DNA of 64,000 nucleotides from Rurimicrobium sp040387755 (lineage in GTDB: Bacteria > Bacteroidota > Bacteroidia > Chitinophagales > Chitinophagaceae), in assembly GCA_040387755.1 (NCBI GenBank), contig JAZKDB010000002.1, positions 186,001-250,000 on the forward strand, written 5' to 3'. The notes beneath the pieces were generated by a model. That model had not been told where the DNA came from. It did no database searches and saw only the letters and a list, made by a program, of their open reading frames with translations. Both the position numbers and the translations under genes were made by a program. Positions 26,101-34,147 of the stretch are shown piece after piece (positions within the stretch are counted from its first letter, which is position 1; every line of letters begins with the position of its first letter).

Positions 26101-27958
26101 ATGCTTGCAAATCACTTTTAAGCAAATTGGCAGTTGCATTAATTACAATGTCCTTTTGACTCAAATCGATACTGCCATAAAATCCAAGAGCAATATTTGA
26201 ATCATCGAGTAATAACTGGCCGTCAAACTTATTTTTATCAAACACTCCGTCAGCAATGATATTCTTGTAAGTATAGCCGTTAAATGTAAATGACTCAAAA
26301 GTTGATTTAGCTTTGATATGAAAACCAGACATATCAAAACTTGCACCTTCCAGTTTGGCATTGAAAGTTGTTACTCCTAAACTAGTTTGATTAAATAATC
26401 GTCCAACATTAAAAGATTGTGACGAAATGCTTCCGGAATAAGTAGGCTTCTGTCTTTCCGGAATCTTCATTTTAATATCTGCTATAACAGAACCAAGATT
26501 AGTTTTAACCTGACCCTGAGCCATAAAATCAGTCAATAAGCCTTTAAAACTTCCTTTAAAATAAACAAAGTCAAGAGTCTTAAGATTGAGATTTGGATTA
26601 CGTTGCAATTCAGGTGCATATCTGAGGATTGAATTGCCGGTCGTAAAAATTTCGCCGCTCATAAATTCAAAAACACTGACATCAACATCGGGCAAACCTT
26701 TAATAGCCAAATTACCCTTTATAGTACTAAAACCATCACTGACATTTATTTTCGAACGTAAATCATCTACCGTACCACTTGCTTCGCCCGAAAACTTGGT
26801 GATACCCAAAGGCAATTTTCTTAGCTGTGGAGCAAAATATGCAACATCCCGGGCATCAACTTTAGATTCCTTTAAATGCGCCACCATCTTCACTTTAGCA
26901 ATGTAATCATTGAAGTCAGGAAAGCGATCATAATGCATGGCATAATAATCACTTACAGTACTGTTATTGGTTTTCAAGTAAAGATCTCTGCATATAGAGG
27001 CACGTGGAGAAACACTTACCACACTTTGAAGCTCTTTAACTTCAAAGCCGCTTCTTTCCTTTGCATTAAAATGGTCGACACGAGCCCGCAAGGTATCCCC
27101 TACTATTCTCAAATCATTGATCTCAGTATTCAGTTCCTTTACTTCTATATATTCCGGATCAAATTCATTCAGATAAGGCTGAGTCTCTTTATTGATAAAA
27201 GCAAAATGAATGTCATTAAATCTTACTGTAGCAATATTTACTTTCCAGTTATCCGGATTAAAAGCCGTAGTGTCAATTACCGTGGCTTTTTTAGGAGAGG
27301 GCGGCTTTCCGCCCTCATAATCACGTAATCTTACAGATGAGCTACCTAGCTTGATGTTCGATACAATTATTTTTTTCTTTTTAAAATCGATGTCATCAAT
27401 ATTGGTCACAAAATTGCCAAAATCCAAATCATAATCATATCCGGCCCAGGCATCATCCATATGGAAACGGACGTTATCAAAGAGTAGTTTTTCAAGATCT
27501 ATTTCAAACTCCTGCTTCGTATCACTTTTCTTTGTGGGAGAATCTGATGAAAAAGCGTCTTCAATAAAAGCATAATTCCATTTATTTGAATTTCGGCCCC
27601 GGTAAAGATGGATGTAAGCATTTGTAAGACCAACATAGTGAATAACGGGCACGGTGCTTTTCATGAAAAACCAGTCAGTAATACGTACTTGTGCTTTACC
27701 AATATAAGCAAGAGTATCTTTTTGCTGATCCTCAATATAAAGACCTTCAACCGTTACATGATTCAGCAGCTCAATACGAACATTGCGTATATCGACCTTT
27801 GTTTTAAGTTTATCTGAAAGGATGTTTGCAGCTCTTTGTGCCAGATAAGTCTGAACCGAGTTCAAATTAATCAGTACCAATAGCAAGATGAGTAGAGCTA
27901 TCAGTGACAGAAAAATATTTCGAAATATTTTAAGGAATCGTTTCACAAGTAAGGCCAC
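23186..27958 (-). CDS. tamB: TamB/translocation and assembly module protein (AsmA-like, DUF490)
   Basis: 1590 residues: an N-terminal membrane anchor (about 10-32), a very long beta-rich bridge-like region with AsmA-like strands, and a C-terminal DUF490/TamB domain (NIEKGSYTFTFRQVL, LLSETEIKDAKTTQIVNVQLRMRGTLASPDLSYEIELP, GGVSLVGFRASNYDLFYG). The family spans the periplasm and moves phospholipid or helps place outer-membrane proteins. The start chosen is GTG at 27958; a second in-frame GTG four codons later (VKRFLKIF) is equally possible. No tamA is adjacent. Its stop nearly abuts that of the convergent response regulator. Confidence 0.88.
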   Translation of the reverse strand: MALLVKRFLKIFRNIFLSLIALLILLLVLINLNSVQTYLAQRAANILSDKLKTKVDIRNVRIELLNHVTVEGLYIEDQQKDTLAYIGKAQVRITDWFFMKSTVPVIHYVGLTNAYIHLYRGRNSNKWNYAFIEDAFSSDSPTKKSDTKQEFEIDLEKLLFDNVRFHMDDAWAGYDYDLDFGNFVTNIDDIDFKKKKIIVSNIKLGSSSVRLRDYEGGKPPSPKKATVIDTTAFNPDNWKVNIATVRFNDIHFAFINKETQPYLNEFDPEYIEVKELNTEINDLRIVGDTLRARVDHFNAKERSGFEVKELQSVVSVSPRASICRDLYLKTNNSTVSDYYAMHYDRFPDFNDYIAKVKMVAHLKESKVDARDVAYFAPQLRKLPLGITKFSGEASGTVDDLRSKINVSDGFSTIKGNLAIKGLPDVDVSVFEFMSGEIFTTGNSILRYAPELQRNPNLNLKTLDFVYFKGSFKGLLTDFMAQGQVKTNLGSVIADIKMKIPERQKPTYSGSISSQSFNVGRLFNQTSLGVTTFNAKLEGASFDMSGFHIKAKSTFESFTFNGYTYKNIIADGVFDKNKFDGQLLLDDSNIALGFYGSIDLSQKDIVINATANLLKSDLQALHFSDVPVTLSGDFDLNCSGKSIDDFIGTAKLYNINLQRKTKRMDLDSINIRSYMDANEKHIDIESNLLSAEIKGRFLLSEIPNSMQYYLSRYLPNYIKSTGKVAADQDINFRINTRQVSDLINAFTLSSGFDSSSLVGNLNTINKTLSLKAQVPYGKISTLKIFNTVLVGEGDYNKLNISTNIEHLILSDNLLNTSLKLDARVANDTLTYTLASKSDQQYGTATLSGSAFAKNDTLFAHFLPSELYLNNEKWEILSGNKIVYARNYLLVDQLSFNSGLQKLLVNTDQSRIGQPMVIKATNIDIGQLASLTPAASYNLDGRVNGDILIENLFTQPLVTSNLEAVGVKVLGDTVGLVRIKGSYDMGKSLIVMENSSGIFNDKFSMTTVGNISLDTKSEEQLDGQIFISNFPLKFLEPFLKGYTSSIGGILDGSVSIKGLIEKPNLNGELILRNVAAKVDYTGTLYTIPLGRISLENQTATLNNIELFDVYKNKALATGTVRFANLSNPQMNIRLKTDQFEVVNLRDYENDLFYGHVIAKTDFSINGFISDMNMSINATPTKKSSLYLPYNSAGDYSTNTYISFKSYDVEPTNKITKVKDRLSVKISAVLNSLMDVTLVLDPNTGDQINATGNGNLSINVPANEDYSMFGNYNIEKGSYTFTFRQVLSKTFNINSGSSIAFNGNIANTRLNVFATYPTTGRLYDLLDQNKAQLLSETEIKDAKTTQIVNVQLRMRGTLASPDLSYEIELPEKRSMGTPAFAELNRINTSDKTALTNQVSSLLFLGSFIPSQGITNTLAVTGAKNTLGETIASQASPLLTSALNKLLGDQKLQVMVQYKSFGQEANTTGTGGVVSSADSRNQLKFGLQKNYFDDRLSLQVGSAYDWGRPTTTNQSASSFNLAGDFRAQYLLTSDGGVSLVGFRASNYDLFYGYNIARQGVGLTVRKSFDNLYEFLHSKKRILREKQEKMNGVKP

Positions 27959-28034
27959 AAATATATGTTCTATGTACTAATTCTTCTGTATATCAAAGCT
28001 TAAAATTTGAATCCACAGATTGAATGAGCTACTT

Positions 28035-28082
28035 ATAAAAAAAAGCAGCCCCGGTAAATAATCCCGAGGCCAGCTTGTTTTT
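28035..28082 (-). terminator. Probable terminator of the Gly/Asn-rich gene
   Basis: On the minus strand AGCTGGCCTCGG, a short loop and CCGGGGCTGCT form an imperfect stem followed by a run of T. It lies just beyond the stop at 28091. Confidence 0.65.
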
Positions 28083-28090
28083 GTAAAAAA

Positions 28091-28489
28091 TTAAAAACCA
28101 ATATTAATATTCACTCTTGGTCTGCCTACATAAACTCGGGGAGGAGGAGGGCAATAAACCGGTTGCTGATAAACCACTACAGGCACTTGCTGGCAGTAAT
28201 TTGCCGGACGGCGATAAACCCTGCGATTTCCATAACCATTACCGCATCTGTCTCTTCGATAACCATTGTTGTTGTTATAGCCACCATTATTGCAATTACC
28301 GCCGTTACCATTGTTATAGTAACCATTGTTGTTATTGCAATTTCCACCATTACCATTATTATAGCCATTGTTACCGTTATAGCCACCGCCACCATTGTGT
28401 CTATTGTAACGGCCATGGTTTTGCGCATTCGCAAATGTTGCTACTCCCATCATCAGGGCAAAAGCAGCTAAGAAGAATTTACTTTTCAT
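28091..28489 (-). CDS. Secreted Gly/Asn/Tyr-rich low-complexity protein
   Basis: 132 residues. There is a clear signal peptide (1-22, ending ANAQ), then a low-complexity stretch (about 25-85) of Asn, Gly and Tyr repeats such as NGGNCNNNNGYYNNG with several cysteines, then an Arg-rich patch and a Pro-rich C-terminus (CPPPPRVYVGRPRVNINIGF). I know no function. The composition suggests an extracellular or envelope-associated structural protein. It sits between tamB and moxR, and the ORFs antisense to it are composition artefacts. Confidence 0.75.
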   Translation of the reverse strand: MKSKFFLAAFALMMGVATFANAQNHGRYNRHNGGGGYNGNNGYNNGNGGNCNNNNGYYNNGNGGNCNNGGYNNNNGYRRDRCGNGYGNRRVYRRPANYCQQVPVVVYQQPVYCPPPPRVYVGRPRVNINIGF

Positions 28490-28583
28490 AATTGTAGTTT
28501 TTTATCTGTGTGAGGAATAATATTTTCTAAATACACAGCTAAGACTACAAGAACAAAAGGAGGTTTAATTGGGATAAAAAAAA

Positions 28584-29549
28584 TTACAACAACTGCCTGA
28601 TCAATTCTTCCTGGCTCACGCCTTCGGCTTCGGCTTTGTAATTGCGCACTACCCTATGCCGCAATACAGATAAGGCCATTGCTTTGACATCTTCAATATC
28701 GGGCGAGTATTTGCCTTTTAATAAAGCATAGCATTTTGCCGCCAATACTAAATATTGAGAAGCCCTCGGTCCGGCACCATAAGCAATGTATTGTTTAGTG
28801 ACAGTAGGCGAATTATCGTTGGATGGTCTTGTTTTTTGGGCTAAAGAAACTGCATATTCCAACACATTGTCTGCAACCGGCACACGGCGCACCAATTCCT
28901 GAAAAGCAGCAATTGTAGCAGCATCCATCACTTTACTCACAGTGGCGTTTATAGCTCCGGTGGTATTTTTTACAATATTCTTTTCTTCTTCAAAGGAGGG
29001 GTAATCCAAGTGAATCATAAACATAAAACGATCCAGCTGAGCCTCTGGTAGCGGATAAGTACCTTCCTGTTCAATAGGATTTTGCGTTGCCAATACAAAG
29101 AAAGGACTGGGTAATTTGTATAAAACCCCACCTGCGGTTACATTCTTCTCCTGCATCGCCTCAAGGAGGGCTGCCTGCGTTTTGGGTGGTGTACGGTTAA
29201 TTTCATCTGCCAAAATAATGTTGGCGAACAAAGGACCTTTTACAAACTTAAAATTGCGTTGCTCATCCAGTATTTCGGCACCTACAATATCGCTCGGCAT
29301 CAAATCGGGTGTAAACTGGATACGCTTAAAAGACAAATCCATTACATCGGCAACAGTTTTAATCAATAAGGTTTTTGCCAGACCCGGTACGCCTACCAAA
29401 AGGCTGTGCCCGTTGCAGAGCATCGAAATAATTAACTGGTCCACCACATCGTGTTGTCCGACAATTACTGCGCCAATGGCTTTTTTCAATGCTTCAAATT
29501 GTACCTTTAGTGCCTGAGCAGCTTCAACATCTGATGAATATATTGACAT
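28584..29549 (-). CDS. MoxR-family AAA+ ATPase
   Basis: 321 residues from the ATG at 29549; the longer frame to 29621 adds an unrelated leader. The AAA+ core has Walker A (GVPGLAKT), Walker B (IILADEINRT) and sensor motif ATQNP, followed by a lid domain. MoxR proteins are chaperone-like ATPases that usually act with DUF58 and von Willebrand-factor proteins. Those partners are not adjacent here, which is unusual. It is divergent from the MazG-like gene. Confidence 0.9.
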   Translation of the reverse strand: MSIYSSDVEAAQALKVQFEALKKAIGAVIVGQHDVVDQLIISMLCNGHSLLVGVPGLAKTLLIKTVADVMDLSFKRIQFTPDLMPSDIVGAEILDEQRNFKFVKGPLFANIILADEINRTPPKTQAALLEAMQEKNVTAGGVLYKLPSPFFVLATQNPIEQEGTYPLPEAQLDRFMFMIHLDYPSFEEEKNIVKNTTGAINATVSKVMDAATIAAFQELVRRVPVADNVLEYAVSLAQKTRPSNDNSPTVTKQYIAYGAGPRASQYLVLAAKCYALLKGKYSPDIEDVKAMALSVLRHRVVRNYKAEAEGVSQEELIRQLL

Positions 29550-29626
29550 AGAATAGGAATCGTTTATTTTAGGATGCGTAAGGTCTGTTTTTTTAAGTAC
29601 ACAAACAAAAACTTTTAGCAAAATTT

Positions 29627-29962
29627 ATGAAAGACATTGGCTTAAATGAGGCACAGCAGGAAGTAGACAAGTGGATTAAAACTATTGGTGTACGCTATTT
29701 CTCAGAATTGACTAATCTGGGTATATTGATGGAAGAGGTAGGTGAGTTATCTCGCATTATGGTACGTCAATATGGCGATCAGTCCTTCAAAAAAAACGAA
29801 ACGGATAAAAACCTCTCCGATGAAATGGCTGATGTATTATGGGTTTTGATGTGTCTGGCCAACCAAACTGGGGTGGATTTAGCAGATGCTTTTACCAAAA
29901 ACATGGAAAAGAAAACAATTCGTGATGCCGAACGGCATAAAACCAATGAAAAGTTGAAATAA
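29627..29962 (+). CDS. MazG-like nucleotide pyrophosphohydrolase
   Basis: 111 residues of one MazG-type all-alpha domain. Metal-binding residues are visible as ILMEEVGEL (Glu36, Glu37, Glu40) and DEMADVLW (Glu66, Asp69). Such proteins hydrolyse NTPs to NMP and pyrophosphate, often as house-cleaning enzymes. It lies 45 bases before the SDR gene and may be cotranscribed with it. Confidence 0.88.
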   Translation: MKDIGLNEAQQEVDKWIKTIGVRYFSELTNLGILMEEVGELSRIMVRQYGDQSFKKNETDKNLSDEMADVLWVLMCLANQTGVDLADAFTKNMEKKTIRDAERHKTNEKLK

Positions 29963-30007
29963 TTATTTTTAACCGAATTATCAATATTTACTAACTAACT
30001 AATATAA

Positions 30008-30709
30008 ATGCCTACAGCTATTATTACCGGTGCCACTCAAGGTATTGGAGCCGCTATTGCCAAACAACTGGCTTCAGAAAAGTTTATTTTATGCATTTGT
30101 TCGCGCAATGAAAGCGAACTTAAAAATTTTAAAACAGAGCTTGAAGCATTAGGCAGTCCGGAGGTTTTCATAAAAGCAGCAGATTTATCGGATAAAGAAA
30201 CCGCCAAAAATTTTGCATTATTTGCTCTGAAACAGTTAAAGACCGTTGATATTCTGGTAAATAATGCAGGAGTATTTATTCCAGGCAATTTATGTGATGA
30301 GCCCGAAGGCCAATTAGAACAAATGATGCAGGTCAATGTCTATTCGGCCTACGCCATTACCCGAGTTATTGCCCCTGCAATGAAAGAATCAAAAAAAGGA
30401 CACATTTTTAATATGTGTTCTGTAGCCAGTCTTAAAGCCTATCCCATGGGAGGCTCTTACAGCATCAGCAAATATGCATTGTTAGGTTTTTCAGATAATC
30501 TGCGTGAAGAATTAAAAATGAATAATATCAAAGTTACAGCGCTGTGTCTTGGAGCTACCAATAGCCGCTCCTGGCAAGGAAGTGGCGTACCAGTAGAGCG
30601 TATTATGCCAGCAGATGATGTGGCCAAAATACTGTGGACAGCCTACAATTTGGCCGAAAGTACTAATTTGGAAACAATTATAATGCGGCCACAATTCGGT
30701 GATTTGTAG
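30008..30709 (+). CDS. Short-chain dehydrogenase/reductase
   Basis: 233 residues of classical SDR fold: the nucleotide-binding TGATQGIGAAIA motif (residues 7-18), NNAG, a catalytic Ser in NMCSVAS and YSISKYAL holding the Tyr-x-x-x-Lys pair. It should act on NAD(P)H-linked alcohols or ketones. The substrate is not predictable. Confidence 0.9.
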   Translation: MPTAIITGATQGIGAAIAKQLASEKFILCICSRNESELKNFKTELEALGSPEVFIKAADLSDKETAKNFALFALKQLKTVDILVNNAGVFIPGNLCDEPEGQLEQMMQVNVYSAYAITRVIAPAMKESKKGHIFNMCSVASLKAYPMGGSYSISKYALLGFSDNLREELKMNNIKVTALCLGATNSRSWQGSGVPVERIMPADDVAKILWTAYNLAESTNLETIIMRPQFGDL

Positions 30710-30751
30710 GCGAATTTTATCAGCTTTAACACAAGCATTTCTTTTTAATAA

Positions 30752-30759
30752 TACCTTTG
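30752..30759 (+). promoter_or_regulatory. -7 promoter element of the lemA operon
   Basis: TACCTTTG matches TAnnTTTG exactly, 31 bases before the lemA ATG at 30790. I see no clear -33 TTTG. Confidence 0.55.
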
Positions 30760-30789
30760 TCTCAAATTTTTAAACACAAAACAAAAACA

Positions 30790-31380
30790 ATGAAAAAGTC
30801 ATTACCAGTTATCCTCGTTTTATTAGCCATCATCTTTATTGGTGGTTGCATGTCATGCAATATTCAACGCAGTCTTGTAGGCCTTGACGAAGATGTAAAA
30901 GCAAAATGGAGTCAGGTTCAAAACCAATACCAACGTCGTTCGGACCTTATTGGCAATTTGGTAGAAACAGTAAAAGGTGCGGCAAATTTTGAAAAAAGCA
31001 CTTTGACTGATGTAATTAATGCCCGTGCCAAAGCAACTTCAATTCAAGTAAATGCAGATGATTTATCTCCTGAAAAACTTAAAGAATTTCAAGCTGCACA
31101 AGGTCAGTTGACACAAGCTCTTGGCAAATTAATGGTAGTAAATGAGGCTTACCCTGAATTAAAATCAAATATTAACTTCCTTAAATTACAGGACGAATTG
31201 GCTGGAACAGAAAACCGCATTGCTGTTGAGCGTAAAAACTACAATGAATCGGTACAGGCCTACAATGTAAAAACAAGACAATTCCCTAATAATATTTTTG
31301 CCGGAATGCTTGGTTTCAAAATCCGTGGAACTTTCGAAGCTGATGCTGCTGCTCAAAAAGCTCCAAGCGTTAAATTCTAA
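30790..31380 (+). CDS. lemA: LemA-family protein
   Basis: 196 residues from ATG 30790; the TTG at 30757 is in frame but less likely. There is an N-terminal hydrophobic anchor (MKKSLPVILVLLAIIFIGGC, with a possible lipobox Cys), then a helical LemA domain with the VKAKWSQVQNQYQRRSDLIGNLVETVKG signature. Membrane-anchored LemA proteins commonly sit beside TPM-domain genes, as here. The exact function is unknown. Confidence 0.9.
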   Translation: MKKSLPVILVLLAIIFIGGCMSCNIQRSLVGLDEDVKAKWSQVQNQYQRRSDLIGNLVETVKGAANFEKSTLTDVINARAKATSIQVNADDLSPEKLKEFQAAQGQLTQALGKLMVVNEAYPELKSNINFLKLQDELAGTENRIAVERKNYNESVQAYNVKTRQFPNNIFAGMLGFKIRGTFEADAAAQKAPSVKF

Positions 31381-31395
31381 TTTCAAATCACAAGG

Positions 31396-31437
31396 GCGCA
31401 AAATACTCTTGCCAAAAACGGCTTTGGTGTTTTGCGC
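31396..31437 (+). other. Intercistronic hairpin between lemA and the TPM genes
   Basis: GCGCAAAATAC pairs with GTGTTTTGCGC (one G-T pair), with an inner GCC/GGC pairing. No T-run follows. It is more likely an attenuator, RNA-stability or processing element that adjusts lemA relative to the downstream genes than a full terminator. Confidence 0.5.
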
Positions 31438-31457
31438 TCAATTTATCATATCCGTTT

Positions 31458-31919
31458 ATGTTTTCCTGGTTCCGAAAAAACAAATCCCTGCTTTCGAAAG
31501 AGATTCAGGACGCAGTCATTGCTGCTATTGCTTCTTCTGAAAAGAGAAGTAGCGGAGAGATTCGCATCTATGTAGAATCACATTGCAGCTTGGTCAATCC
31601 AATTGACCGTTGTGAACAGATTTTTGTACAAATGAAAATGCACGAAACAAAGGAGAGAAATGGCGTATTGCTGTATCTGGCACTTCAGGACCGTCAATTT
31701 GCTATTGTTGGCGACCAGGGAATTAATCAAAAAGTAGGTGGTAATCAATATTGGGAATATATAGCAACTCAGCTCAAAGAACATTTTAAAGCAGGCAATA
31801 TCAAAGAAGGCATCTGTTATTGTATTACAGAAATTGGTCAAAGCCTCACGAAGTATTTTCCTGATAACGGAGCAGAGAATATTAATGAATTACCAGACGA
31901 AATTGTATTTGGAAAATGA
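31458..31919 (+). CDS. TPM-domain protein (first copy)
   Basis: 153 residues. The TPM domain (SSGEIRIYVES, ERNGVLLYLALQDRQFAIVGDQGIN) covers most of the protein. It has no signal peptide, unlike the next gene. TPM domains are found in plant thylakoid and bacterial envelope proteins; some have phosphatase activity. Its stop overlaps the start of the next gene by four bases (ATGA), so translation is probably coupled. Confidence 0.85.
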   Translation: MFSWFRKNKSLLSKEIQDAVIAAIASSEKRSSGEIRIYVESHCSLVNPIDRCEQIFVQMKMHETKERNGVLLYLALQDRQFAIVGDQGINQKVGGNQYWEYIATQLKEHFKAGNIKEGICYCITEIGQSLTKYFPDNGAENINELPDEIVFGK

Positions 31920-32701
31920 GGACTTTTATCAATAAATACCTGATTGCATTTTTACTTTTTGTAGGGGCGATGACATCTGTCCTTTCCAATAGTATTGCCG
32001 GAGAAAAAGATTTTCCACCCCTGCCAAATCCTCCAAGACTGGTAAGTGACTTGGCAGGATTTATGAGTACTCAGGAGCAGGCTGCACTGGAGCAGAAACT
32101 CTTGGCTTATTCAGATTCTACTTCTAATGAAATTGCTATTGTTACTGTACAAAGTATAGGTCAGTATGATATTGCTGACTATACGGTACAACTCTATAAC
32201 AGATGGAAAATTGGAGGAAAGAAAAACAATAATGGCTTGCTTATACTTGCTGCTAAGGATGAACGTAAGATATGGATTACAAGTGGTTATGGGCTTGAAG
32301 GTGCTTTACCGGATGGATTGATCGGGCAAATTATCAGAGATGAAATAGAACCTAACTTTAAGCATGGTGATTTTTATGCCGGATTTGAAGCAGGAACCAA
32401 TGCATTGATGGACGCGGCTCGTGGAGAATACACTGCCGAGCCTAAAGAGAAAGGCAAGAAAGGTGGTGGTATCGGCACTGCTCTATTTATTTTTATTGTC
32501 GTTTTAATTTTCCTTGCCGCATCTCGTGGTGGCGGTGGCGGTGGTGGAGGACTATTAAATAGTGCCGGGTGGATAGCCGCCAGTATGCTCAGCAACCGAA
32601 ATTCCGGCTCCGGCTGGGGAGGTGGCTCTTCAGGTGGTGGTGGTTTTGGAGGTTTTGGAGGAGGTTCTTCCGGAGGAGGAGGAGCAGGTGGCAGCTGGTA
32701 A
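31916..32701 (+). CDS. YgcG-type TPM-domain membrane protein with glycine-rich tail
   Basis: 261 residues: signal peptide (about 1-30), TPM domain (about 40-165, LVSDLAGFMSTQEQAALE to the IWITSGYGLEG core), a transmembrane helix (about 183-203) and a C-terminal tail almost entirely Gly and Ser (from about 205). This is the usual partner of LemA. The topology places TPM in the periplasm and the glycine-rich tail in the cytoplasm. Confidence 0.9.
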   Translation: MRTFINKYLIAFLLFVGAMTSVLSNSIAGEKDFPPLPNPPRLVSDLAGFMSTQEQAALEQKLLAYSDSTSNEIAIVTVQSIGQYDIADYTVQLYNRWKIGGKKNNNGLLILAAKDERKIWITSGYGLEGALPDGLIGQIIRDEIEPNFKHGDFYAGFEAGTNALMDAARGEYTAEPKEKGKKGGGIGTALFIFIVVLIFLAASRGGGGGGGGLLNSAGWIAASMLSNRNSGSGWGGGSSGGGGFGGFGGGSSGGGGAGGSW

Positions 32702-32718
32702 ATAAAATACTATTAAAC

Positions 32719-32751
32719 AAAAGGCACAGATGCAAAGTATTTGTGCCTTTT
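32719..32751 (+). terminator. Terminator of the lemA/TPM operon
   Basis: AAAAGGCACA, a 13-base loop and TGTGCCTTTT form a 10-base perfect stem ending in T, 18 bases after the stop. Confidence 0.8.
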
Positions 32752-32827
32752 TCTATGTCCAGTTCTTCGGTTGAAATAGTATATTTGAAATAAGATTCTG
32801 AAACAACATTTACAAAAACCATATTGT

Positions 32828-33469
32828 ATGCCCTTACAAAAAACGGTGATTGACAAATACATCAGCAACTTTCCCAAAGAAGTTCAGGCGCAGTTAAATG
32901 AGCTGAAAGCAACTATAAAAAAATCTGCACCTGATGCTGAAGAAACCATTAATTATGGGATGCCCACTTTCAAGTTATGGGGCAATCTGGTGCACTTTGC
33001 GGGATATAAAAATCATATCGGATTCTACCCTGCCCCATCAGGCATAGTAGCATTTCAAAAAGAACTTTCTGTATTTGTGACATCAAAAGGCGCTATACAA
33101 TTTCCGATTGGCAAACCATTACCTACATCGTTAATTAGCCAGATAGTACAATTCAGGGTTGCTGAAAACACAGAAAAGAATTCAAAGAAAAATAAGACCA
33201 AAACCTGCCCGAATGGACATAAATTTGTAAAAAGCAGCGATTGTCCGGTTTGCCCTATTTGCGAACAGAACAACAAACCAAACATTGGTTTTTTATCTGA
33301 ATTAGCGGCACCAGCCAGAAGGGCATTGGAAAGCAAAGGCATTTCAACACTCCATCAATTGGCAAAGTATAGTGAACAGGAAATAGCAGCATTGCACGGA
33401 ATGGGGCCTTCTACCATTAAAAAATTAAAAAATCAATTATCAGAAAACAAGCTATCCTTTAAAAATTAA
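32828..33469 (+). CDS. DUF1801 domain fused to zinc-ribbon-like and helix-hairpin-helix segments
   Basis: 213 residues. Residues 1-115 form a DUF1801/YdhG-like fold (APDAEETINYGMPTFKLWGNLVHFAGYKNHIGFYP), found in frataxin-like iron chaperones. Residues about 128-150 carry a Cys/His cluster (TCPNGHKFVKSSDCPVCPICE) that could bind zinc. Residues about 155-205 are an RpoA-CTD/HhH-like helical domain (LAAPARRALESKGISTLHQLA, LHGMGPSTIKKL). The combination suggests nucleic-acid contact. The function is unknown. Confidence 0.8.
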   Translation: MPLQKTVIDKYISNFPKEVQAQLNELKATIKKSAPDAEETINYGMPTFKLWGNLVHFAGYKNHIGFYPAPSGIVAFQKELSVFVTSKGAIQFPIGKPLPTSLISQIVQFRVAENTEKNSKKNKTKTCPNGHKFVKSSDCPVCPICEQNNKPNIGFLSELAAPARRALESKGISTLHQLAKYSEQEIAALHGMGPSTIKKLKNQLSENKLSFKN

Positions 33470-33475
33470 AGCTCC

Positions 33476-33757
33476 GTGGAAATCAAACATAAATCAGAAG
33501 GAAATAAAGGTCGTTTTTATATTGAAAAGGATAATAAAATAATTGCCGAAATGACATACGTCTGGGCAGGAGATACACGTATTATCATTGATCATACAGA
33601 AGTAGATATCAGCCTTAAAGGACAGGGTGTAGGAAAAAAACTGGTAATAGAGGCAGTAAATTTTGCAAGGGAAAAAGGTATTAAAATTATGCCGCTTTGC
33701 CCTTTTGCACAAGCCGTTTTTGACAAAGAGAAAGATTTTAGCGACGTACTATTTTAA
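33476..33757 (+). CDS. Small GNAT-like N-acetyltransferase (YjdJ/Gtn type)
   Basis: 93 residues from GTG at 33476, six bases after the previous stop. It has the reduced acetyltransferase fold with the acetyl-CoA loop LKGQGVGKKLVIEAVNFAREKGIKIMPLCPFA, characteristic of the YjdJ subgroup. The substrate is unknown. Confidence 0.85.
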   Translation: MEIKHKSEGNKGRFYIEKDNKIIAEMTYVWAGDTRIIIDHTEVDISLKGQGVGKKLVIEAVNFAREKGIKIMPLCPFAQAVFDKEKDFSDVLF

Positions 33758-33769
33758 ATAAACCAAACA

Positions 33770-34147
33770 ATGAATATACCCAATCATCACCAAACAGTAA
33801 TGCCCTACCTCATGCTGACAGGGGCCGCCCATTTTATTGATTTCGCCATAAAGGTATTTGATGCTCAATTACTCAATAAGCGTATGCATGTAAATGGCAC
33901 AATCATGCATGCCGAAATACAAATCGGAGGATGTACCATTATGCTATCCGAAGCAACAGAACAGTGGAAGCCTCAATTTGCCAATCTGTTTATTTATGTA
34001 GACAATGCGGACACCAGATACAATAAAGCGATTAGCAATGGTGCAAAGGAAGTGATGGAATTAAGTAATCAGGATTATGGCCGGACTTGCGGTGTTACAG
34101 ACCCATTTGGCAATACATGGTGGATTACTTCAATAAATAATCAATAA
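33770..34147 (+). CDS. VOC-family (PhnB/glyoxalase-like) protein
   Basis: 125 residues of vicinal-oxygen-chelate fold: VMPYLMLTGAAHFIDFAIKVFDAQ at the start, an AEIQIGGCTIMLSEA strand and the terminal GRTCGVTDPFGNTWWI motif typical of the PhnB-like group. The catalytic role is not predictable. Its stop codon overlaps the start of the peptidase gene by one base. Confidence 0.88.
   Translation: MNIPNHHQTVMPYLMLTGAAHFIDFAIKVFDAQLLNKRMHVNGTIMHAEIQIGGCTIMLSEATEQWKPQFANLFIYVDNADTRYNKAISNGAKEVMELSNQDYGRTCGVTDPFGNTWWITSINNQ

Noticed and set aside
28117..28491. Plus-strand and alternative-frame ORFs across the Gly/Asn-rich gene
   Set aside because: Translations are low-complexity Ile/Thr/Val or His/Tyr/Cys runs caused by the repeated GGN/AAY codons on the other strand; only the minus-strand frame has a signal peptide.
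31186..31401. Minus-strand ORF over lemA and the intercistronic hairpin
   Set aside because: It is antisense to a well-supported gene and lacks any domain or start context.
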